From the NCBI GenBank assembly GCA_014281115.1, contig JACONQ010000001.1, forward strand, positions 1,054,001-1,118,000: a stretch of 64,000 bases of DNA, given 5' to 3'. Shown here one piece after another: positions 57,967 through 64,000 of this stretch (the first letter of the stretch is position 1; each line of letters opens with the position of its first letter). Both the position numbers and the translations under genes were made by a program. The notes under the pieces are model-generated. The model was not told the DNA's origin. It saw only the letters and a program-made list of their open reading frames with translations, and ran no database searches. Source of the DNA: Laburnicola sp. R22_1 (taxonomy: Eukaryota > Ascomycota > Dothideomycetes > Pleosporales > Didymosphaeriaceae).

Positions 57967-59507
57967 ATGAGGCCCATCCCTCTTTTCTCCACCTGCTTAG
58001 CAGCGCTGTCGAGCTTCGCCTCGGCCGAATTGAACCTCTCGCAGCCGCTGGCTGGGCAGGTGCTGCCCAGCACCTTCAAGCCGCCGCAGGTCTTCAAGAA
58101 CGCCAACTTGGTCCGCACAACGAACCTGGACAAGTCATACCCGAGAGAAACGATCAATGTCATCATAGAGAACATCGACGCGAAACCGCAGTCCGAATAC
58201 TACCTGCCCTTCGAATCGAGCTTGATATCACGAGTCGGCGGGCTGGAGGTGAAGGATAAGAAGGATGCAGAGAAGGGATCCTTCAGAGTAGAGGTCGTAG
58301 GGCTTGATGCCCAAAGGTAGCGCGCAATGCATCGCTGACAATGGCTCTCTGGACTGACAAGAGGCATAGCGCGACCGAGTTCTACCTCATCCACCTTCCC
58401 ACACCCCTCGCGCCCAAGGAGCAGCAAACCCTCAGCATCACCTACTCCGTCCTCTCTGCGCTCGCCCCAGTCCCTGCGAAGATCGGCCAATCTGAGAAGC
58501 AATACCTGCAATACACCTTCAGCGCATATACACCCTCAGCCTACCTCACCGAGAAGCAGAAGACGAAGATAAAGTTCCCCAGCGGCGATGTCCCTGACTA
58601 TACCACCCTTCCCGCAGACCTGAATGCCGAGAAAAAGACCGACCCGCAAAAGCAGGGCTCGACTTTCACGTACGGCCCGTACAACGATGTTCCGGCCGGC
58701 GCCGAGGAGTTCGTCAGCGTGCGCTATGAGTTCACCAAGCCGCTTACACACGCTTCGCTTTTGGAGCGTGACGTCGAAGTCTCACACTGGGGTGGAAACT
58801 TGGCTTCGGAGGAGCGCTACTGGCTCAGCAACCAGGCTGCCGAGCTCAAGAACCACTTCTCTCGTGTGGAATGGCAGAAATCGCAGTATCTGAATCCTCC
58901 CTCTGCTGCTCTAAAGGGGCTTAACCTGCCTCTGCACCCCGGTGCCGCGGACGCCTACTTTATCGACGACATCGGTAATGTCTCGACCTCGCGTTTCCGA
59001 CCAGGCAAGAAGGAAGCGCTGCTTGAGTTGAAGCCTCGCTACCCCATATTTGGTGGGTGGAAGTACAGTTTCCGCGTTGGTTGGAATGCGGATTTGAGCA
59101 CATACCTCCGCAAGCTTACCAAGGGCGATACCTACGTGTTGAAGGTTCCTTTCCTTGAGGGTCCCCGTATCGGCGAAGGCATTCAATACGCAAGGGTGCA
59201 CCTCCGTGTCATTCTTCCCGAGGGCGCGACGAACATCCAATACTCTACCACAGTGCCGCTGGTTGACAGCACGACGAGCATCCACAAAACTTTCATGGAT
59301 ACGGTGGGCAGGTCTACTTTGGAGTTGCACGCAATTAATCTTGTCGATGAGTTTAGGGAGAGAGACCTGATTGTCACGTACGATTATCCCTGGACCGCTG
59401 GCTACAGGAAGCCGATCGTTCTCTCTCTCGGCATGTTCGCCGCTTTTGCTGTGACGTGGGTACTAGGCAGTATTGACACGAGCATCGGGAAGTCAAAGAA
59501 GGCGTGA
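57967..59507 (+). CDS. OST1: oligosaccharyltransferase subunit OST1 (ribophorin I)
   Basis: Essential subunit of the ER oligosaccharyltransferase that N-glycosylates nascent proteins. Two exons (57967-58316, 58370-59507) give 495 codons, near yeast OST1 at 476. The signal peptide is MRPIPLFSTCLAALSSFASA. The lumenal domain shows LVRTTNLDKSYPRETINVII, EFYLIHLPTPL, SHWGGNLASEERYWL and the ribophorin signature FGGWKYSFRVGWN. One membrane segment lies near the end (KPIVLSLGMFAAFAVTWVLG), with a short cytosolic tail ending SKKA. The acceptor could also be 6 bp upstream (adding two residues); TAG was preferred to GAG. Shares its promoter region with the pseudouridine enzyme. Confidence 0.94.
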
Positions 59508-60052
59508 GTTGAGGTTGGAAATAGCCCGGTGCGAAGAAGGAACATACCAGCGAAGATGGTGCCGCGGGAGCACGAGCAGCTTATAGGTTTACGGAATGGG
59601 CAAAAGTTCATGTAGGAGTATCATTGGTTGGAATATTAGGCGGGTTCAGTATTCGGCGATTCTTTTTCCTTGGTGTAAAGAGAATCTAAGCCCTTGCAAC
59701 GGTCCAGTTGTGGTTGCATTTATCTTTGAGAACCTCCGGTGCCCTTCCGAAGATCTCCTTGACCTCTAGTGCTACCTTGTCAGGCTCGCTAATATGACAG
59801 TCCTCAGCCTACCTTATCTCTATGCTCCTACGCGTAGTATGTGAATCTTATAGTTTAACACTATATAACCTCGCAAGCCTCAAGGAATAGCTACTCTTAT
59901 TTAGCAAGATGAAGTGGGACGGAGCGGATCAGCAATGATCTGGGACGCGTTGGCTGTTAAGCCGCCTCCTCGGAGAAATCGCGGCGGAAACTAATGAGCC
60001 GAACTAGAGTTCAATTAGATGCGCGTCACACCTATACTTATATCACACCTAT
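59508..60052. other. intergenic stretch before the minisatellite
   Basis: OST1 3' UTR, then ordinary sequence with a short TA-rich patch at about 59,830-59,870. From about 60,027 degenerate copies of the following minisatellite unit begin (CACCTATACTTATATCA). No gene. Confidence 0.6.
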
Positions 60053-60290
60053 ACTTCTATCACAACTATACTTCTATCACAACTATACTTCTATCACAAC
60101 TATACTTCTATCACAACTATACTTCTATCACAACTATACTTCTATCACAACTATACTTCTATCACAACTATACTTCTATCACAACTATACTTCTATCACA
60201 ACTATACTTCTATCACAACTATACTTCTATCACAACTATACTTCTATCACAACTATACTTCTATCACAACTATACTTCTATCACAACTAT
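60053..60290 (+). repeat. 17-bp minisatellite, 14 perfect copies
   Basis: ACTTCTATCACAACTAT is repeated 14 times in 238 bp without a mismatch that I could find. One or two degenerate copies sit before it and one (GCTTCTATCACAT) after it. The unit has no stop codon in any plus-strand frame, so a long open frame here means nothing by itself. The array ends about 185 bp before the start codon of the next gene. Confidence 0.95.
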
Positions 60291-60474
60291 GCTTCTATCA
60301 CATGTAAACTTTTATACTTTGCTGGTGAGGGGAGCCGTAGAAGGTAAGAAAGTAATCGATCAATCACTTAAGTTCTACGCCTGCATCCACCTGTCGTTCT
60401 TCCTTCTTCCAAGAACACACTTACAAGACACTTTCCTCCGATCAAACCCCGATATCTACAATCTCCACCAAGCA

Positions 60475-60993
60475 ATGTTTGCCGGATTTCGAACCACGAC
60501 TACGCGAGCTGCGACTTTCCACGCTCTAAGACCTCTCTGTGCCGTAATCCGGCGCCCCTGCTGCGCCGCAGCTGCGAGATCTTTCCATAACGCGACAGCA
60601 GAGTTCACCAAACTGGGTCCAGAGGGCAAACTCATCACAAAGGAAATCTCTATCCGAATTGGCGACCCTGGGGAAGCCTATATCTGTATTCCCACAGAAG
60701 TCGGCTATGCTCTGCAGGCCAGTAGCTGCCTCGCTCAAAGCTCAGATAGGCTTGCATTAAGCTACTTCCACGATACCCAGCACTTTGCCCTTGGTAACCG
60801 TTACACCGTTCTGTGCCTAATTGTTGCTGCTGACACCCTGATCATTAGACTCATCACCTGGTTACCCCCGCCTAGTTGTCCCTCAACAGCTTCCCCGCCA
60901 GTCTACCGCGAATACAAGCCCAGCAACCTTATACCTCTACGGCTTGATGCATACAATCGCCCTGGACGGAACTCCAGATGGTACCTCGCCTAA
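60475..60993 (+). CDS. small protein of unknown function with mitochondrial-type N-terminus
   Basis: 172 codons from the Met at 60,475. The first 45 residues are rich in Arg, Thr and Ala without acids (MFAGFRTTTTRAATFHALR, then RRPCCAAAARSF), like a mitochondrial import signal. After it comes TKLGPEGKLITKEISIRIG and a hydrophobic stretch, YTVLCLIVAADTLIIRLITW, that could be a membrane segment or an unspliced intron. The C-terminus is Pro-rich. I recognise no family. The frame stays open upstream through the minisatellite to 60,019, but that is an artefact of the stopless repeat. An intron after about 60,790 is possible. Moderate confidence that it is a gene. Confidence 0.5.
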   Translation: MFAGFRTTTTRAATFHALRPLCAVIRRPCCAAAARSFHNATAEFTKLGPEGKLITKEISIRIGDPGEAYICIPTEVGYALQASSCLAQSSDRLALSYFHDTQHFALGNRYTVLCLIVAADTLIIRLITWLPPPSCPSTASPPVYREYKPSNLIPLRLDAYNRPGRNSRWYLA

Positions 60994-61274
60994 GACCCTA
61001 CACTCTTATTTCACGCATGCTGATAGAAGATAGTGGTGTTTGCGGAAATCGCTAGTACCATAATACCAGACATTGGAGTGGCGCTTGATAGATTAAAGGA
61101 TATGTGATCATCGAGGGATGGCCCACTATATAAAGTCTCCTTTTGAAAACGAGTCTGCTGATACTGAAAGAGCGTCCTAATAAACCAAAAGATACCCCAT
61201 TATAGTTTACACCTCAATGCGCTGTAGCCGCGTTCCTATAAGCCATGATCTCAGGAGTCCATGCATCGATCGCC

Positions 61275-61676
61275 TTAAGCCTTCCGCTCATAGAACCGAC
61301 CCAATTCTTCAGCTGTCCACGCATTCGTGCACACTGCAACAAGGGCGTTTTCCAGGTCCCGACTTACAGTATCGGGCTGCAAGGGCGCTTCTTGGAGTTT
61401 ATAACAGTTGATCTTCAAGAACATATCTGCCGCCACAAGTGCTGTGCGTTTATTTCCATCTTGGTATGCATGGTTCTTCATAATTTTCTCTAAGAGACTT
61501 GCTGCAAGCTAGAACGGGTTCTGTTGGTTGCTGTAGTACTTGATGTTCGCGGGAGACTGTACTGCTGACTCTATCAAAGCCGGCTGTGTGGGCTGCGCGT
61601 TCGCGATTAATGTGCCGTGGAGACGCCTAACCTGGGCTGCAGTGAGGAAGCGGAACTTTTGAACGTTGGAGGCCAT
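61275..61676 (-). pseudogene. Doc/Fic-family (death-on-curing type) reading frame with internal amber stop
   Basis: The minus-strand frame of 133 sense-length codons starts MASNVQKFRFLTAAQVRRLH and is interrupted by TAG at codon 56 (61,511-61,509). After the stop, the Fic/Doc core is clear: the signature HAYQDGNKR at codons 69-77, followed by TALVAADMFL and a C-terminal helix ending GRFYERKA. Bacterial Doc proteins of about 126 residues phosphorylate elongation factor Tu; the role of fungal relatives is unknown. The stop is consistent with a C-to-T change of the kind RIP makes. No antitoxin-like partner is recognised. It lies 165 bp from a pogo-type transposon. Whether it is dead, recoded or spliced cannot be decided here. 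Confidence 0.72.
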
Positions 61677-61840
61677 AGTGGGAACAGTGACGGGTTACGC
61701 TTGCAGAGTATTCATTCACACCCGTCAGCACATTGGTAAAGTCGCTTGTATTCAAGTACTTACGAGCAGACAAGCAATGGGGTTAAAAACGCGAACAATT
61801 GCAATGCTGAGGCGGGGATTGTTATAAGCTCGGCTATATA

Positions 61841-61888
61841 CCGTGCCCGTGCGCGCAGCGACCCACGTCGCGCAACGATCCACGAACA
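61841..61888 (+). repeat. pogo element terminal inverted repeat, left
   Basis: 48 bp, an exact complement of the right end. It contains two related 16-mers that start with CGCGCA, the likely transposase-binding iterons. Confidence 0.94.
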
Positions 61889-61938
61889 CCAAAACACCAG
61901 ACAAATCCTAAACTTCAACGCGTCGTAACTCTACCACT

Positions 61939-63810
61939 ATGGCACCAATTGATGACGCGCTTGCAGCAATCGAATCGCTGGAACCAGGAGAACACTTCTC
62001 ATATAGGGCAATTGCTCGTCAGTTCAATGTGCCGCACAGTACGCTGTCCCGAAGACACCAAGGTCGTCAGGGCCCACGGGAAGCTAAGGATACCGATCAA
62101 CACAAACTCAACCCACACCAAGAGTTAGAGCTTGTGAGCTATATTAAAGACCTTACAAAGAGAGGGCTGCCTCCTACAAGAGAGATGATACAAAATTTCG
62201 CATCCTTGATAGCCACAGAGCCCGTGAGCGACGCTTGGGTTACCCGCTTTCTTGACCGACATGGCCACCATCTCATCTCCAAATGGACATCTGGAATTAA
62301 CTCTCTCCGCCACAACGCTGATTCAAACATCAAGTATAAGCTATACTTTGACTTGCTACATCAGAAGATAAAGCAGTACGACGTACAGCCGCGCCACACC
62401 TATAATATGGACGAGAAGGGCTTCATAATAGGTATAACAGGACGCTCAAAACGAGTGTTCAGTCGTCAGATGTGGGAGCGAAAAGAGGTGCAGGCGGCAC
62501 TCCAAGATGGCTCTCGTGAATGGATCACCCTCTTAGCAGCTGTCTGCGCTAATGGGGAGGCTCTGCCGCCAGGTCTTGTCTATGCGGCTTTATTGGGGAC
62601 ACTGCAATCAAGCTGGGTGGCCGACATTAAAGCTAGGAAACACGAGGTCTTTGTGGCTTTATCTCCCTCAGGTTGGAGTAACAACAACGTTGGGTTAGCA
62701 TGGCTTAAACAGGTCTTTGATCGCTGCACAAAGCAGAAAGCGCGACGAGCATAGCGACTCCTTATTCTTGACGGCTATGGGAGCCACTTAACGCAAGATT
62801 TTATCGACTACTGCGACTCCCATCGCATACTCCTAGCTGTGTTTCCCCCTTACTCTACCTATACGCTTCAACCTCTCGACGTAGTCCTGTTTAAACCTCT
62901 CTCCACCGCCTACTCTAAGGAGCTGTCCACCCACCTCCAGAGGAGCCAAGGGCTAGTACCAGTCAAGAAGGGAGACTTCTTCCCTCTGTTCTGGAGAGCG
63001 TGGGAGTCCTCCTTTAAGACAGAGACTATCCTCAAGTCGTTTGAAGCTACTGGTATATGGCCTATGGACCTAGAGGTTATACTTAAACGCTTCACCCAGG
63101 AGGAGTCTAAGGAGCAGGATAAAGATAAAGCAGGTCATTCAGCTCTCAAGGAGAGCGACTGGCGTCAGATGGACCGTCTTGTACGCTCTGCTGTGAAAGA
63201 TGAAGGCGCAAAGGAGTCAAAGCAGCTAAGTCTCTCTCTCCACCAACTCCAGGTCCAAAACGAGCTACTATACCATAAGAACGACGGGCTAAGAGAGGCG
63301 CTTACTGCTAAGGAGAAGCATAAGAAGCGTGGCAAACCTCTTGACTTGCAGCAGCGAGAGGAGTATCATAGAGGAGCTGTCTTCTGGTCTCCGCGCAAGA
63401 TCAGAGAGGCACGAGCACGAGAGACAGTAAAGCAGAGAGAGGAGCATAAGGAGCAGCTTGCAAAGGCTAACAGGAAGGAGCTCGCTGCTGCTGCCAAGCT
63501 CTATAGAGAGCAGCAGGCTCAGGAGAGACGTGTGGCGAGAGAGGCAGCCAAGGTGGTGAGGGAGAGGGAGAAGGCCGAGAGAGAGGCCGCGCGCGCTGCT
63601 CGAATCGAAGCCCAAAACACCAAAAGAGCATCTCAAACTGCCCAAAAGGGTAAGCGCAAAACTTCAGGTCCTCCTCCATCGAAGCATAAGCGCCAGAGAC
63701 GCAGTGGCGGCTCTGCAGCTGTCGCGGCGTCCCCAGAAGCTGCAGCAGCTGCTCCACCTAAAGTCAACTCTCGTGGCCGCACCATCAACCTTCCGCGTAA
63801 ATATAAATAG
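61939..63810 (+). pseudogene. pogo-type DDE_1 transposase with one in-frame stop
   Basis: A single frame of 623 codons is interrupted only by TAG at codon 272 (62,752-62,754). Residues about 15-40 are a Psq-type helix-turn-helix (FSYRAIARQFNVPHSTLSRR). Residues 55-115 form a CENP-B-type DNA-binding domain (LNPHQELELVSYI, WVTRFLDRH). The catalytic triad is DDD: NMDEKGF (D158), LILDGYGSH (D278) and LQPLDV (D314), 35 residues between the last two. The C-terminal 200 residues are a Glu/Lys/Arg/Ala-rich coiled coil with a basic tail. Readthrough or a single reversion would give a full-length product, so the family may still be active elsewhere in the genome. Confidence 0.9.
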
Positions 63811-63914
63811 TACAAATTGATCGCAAGCGTTACTTTATTACTCCACTAAAAGATCTCGTGATAATAGCTATTGTGGATGGCTTAATAACCTCATCTTTGA
63901 AATGGTGAGCATGT

Positions 63915-63962
63915 TGTTCGTGGATCGTTGCGCGACGTGGGTCGCTGCGCGCACGGGCACGG
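63915..63962 (-). repeat. pogo element terminal inverted repeat, right
   Basis: 48 bp, ends ...GGGCACGG followed by the target duplication TA. The remaining 36 bases of the window are too short to assign. Confidence 0.94.
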
Positions 63963-64000
63963 TAGTTGCCGGCCACATAGGGATTCCGGCCACCCCACCG

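Larger units (their letters stand above)
61841..63962 (+). mobile_element. pogo/Fot1-type DNA transposon, nearly intact
   Basis: 2,122 bp with 48-bp perfect terminal inverted repeats (61,841-61,888 and 63,915-63,962) starting CCGTGCCCGTGCGCGCAGCG. It is flanked by the TA target duplication at 61,839-61,840 and 63,963-63,964. It encodes one transposase in the plus direction. There is no sign of heavy RIP, so it is young compared with the left block. Inside each terminal repeat the segment CGCGCAGCGACCCACG recurs in altered form (CGCGCAACGATCCACG), suggesting paired transposase sites. Confidence 0.95.

Noticed and set aside
60053..60290. CRISPR-like array
   Set aside because: Units are directly adjacent with no spacers, and the organism is eukaryotic. 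It is a minisatellite.
60019..60474. Open frame running through the minisatellite into the small downstream gene (324 codons in total)
   Set aside because: The 17-bp unit contains no stop in any plus-strand frame, so openness carries no coding information. The Met at 60,475 begins a plausible leader.
61217..61493. Plus-strand frames (64 and 82 codons) opposite the Doc-family frame
   Set aside because: The minus strand carries the recognisable HAYQDGNKR signature. The plus frames are shadows.

Overview
The window looks like nuclear DNA of a filamentous ascomycete, most likely a Dothideomycete (Pleosporales-like). Reasons: fungal genes with 46-128 bp GT-AG introns, compact gene spacing, Ty1/copia, Ty3/gypsy, Fot1/pogo and hAT elements typical of these fungi, and pervasive CpA-to-TpA type decay like repeat-induced point mutation (RIP). 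The species call is inference; no rRNA or marker gene is present.

Region 1 (1-28,894) is a repeat block with no host gene that I can support. It holds the 3' part of a decayed copia element (1-4,136), a RIP-ruined Fot1/pogo transposase (about 4,400-5,270), a 356-bp tandem duplication (6,095-6,807), and a 16.2-kb minus-strand gypsy element (6,808-23,049) into which a second 8.1-kb gypsy element (9,039-17,179) has jumped. After a small foldback (about 23,077-23,267) comes a complete copia element (23,359-28,889) with two 318-bp LTRs that read as identical and a 5-bp target duplication, yet with stops in gag and pol.

Region 2 (28,895-36,780) is transitional. It carries an intact six-exon FAD-linked oxidoreductase gene, a 701-bp near-perfect palindrome with TA target duplication, the wreck of a cytochrome P450, the C-terminal piece of a berberine-bridge-type oxidase, two short inverted-repeat elements and a 522-bp non-autonomous hAT element with a perfect 8-bp target duplication.

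Region 3 (36,900-61,000) is a gene-dense housekeeping and secretory stretch. It holds tyrosyl-tRNA synthetase, the coatomer alpha subunit (eight exons, one of 9 nt), an acidic disordered protein, a secreted cupin, a broken phosphotransferase-family gene, an MFS transporter, two tandem secreted Bys1/thaumatin-like paralogues, a fused pseudouridine-phosphate glycosidase/pseudouridine kinase, and the oligosaccharyltransferase subunit OST1. The last two are divergent across 282 bp. A 14-copy 17-bp minisatellite and a small gene of unknown function follow.

Region 4 (61,000-64,000) has a Doc/Fic-family reading frame broken by one amber codon and, 165 bp away, an almost intact 2,122-bp pogo-type DNA transposon with 48-bp perfect terminal inverted repeats, TA target duplication and a single in-frame stop in its transposase.

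COPA and OST1 both serve the early secretory pathway and TyrRS serves translation, but I see no operon-like logic beyond shared divergent promoters. The most unusual material is the mobile DNA, the palindrome sharing terminal-repeat design with the pogo element, and the Doc-family gene. Exon limits were worked out by eye from splice signals, reading phase and family conservation.
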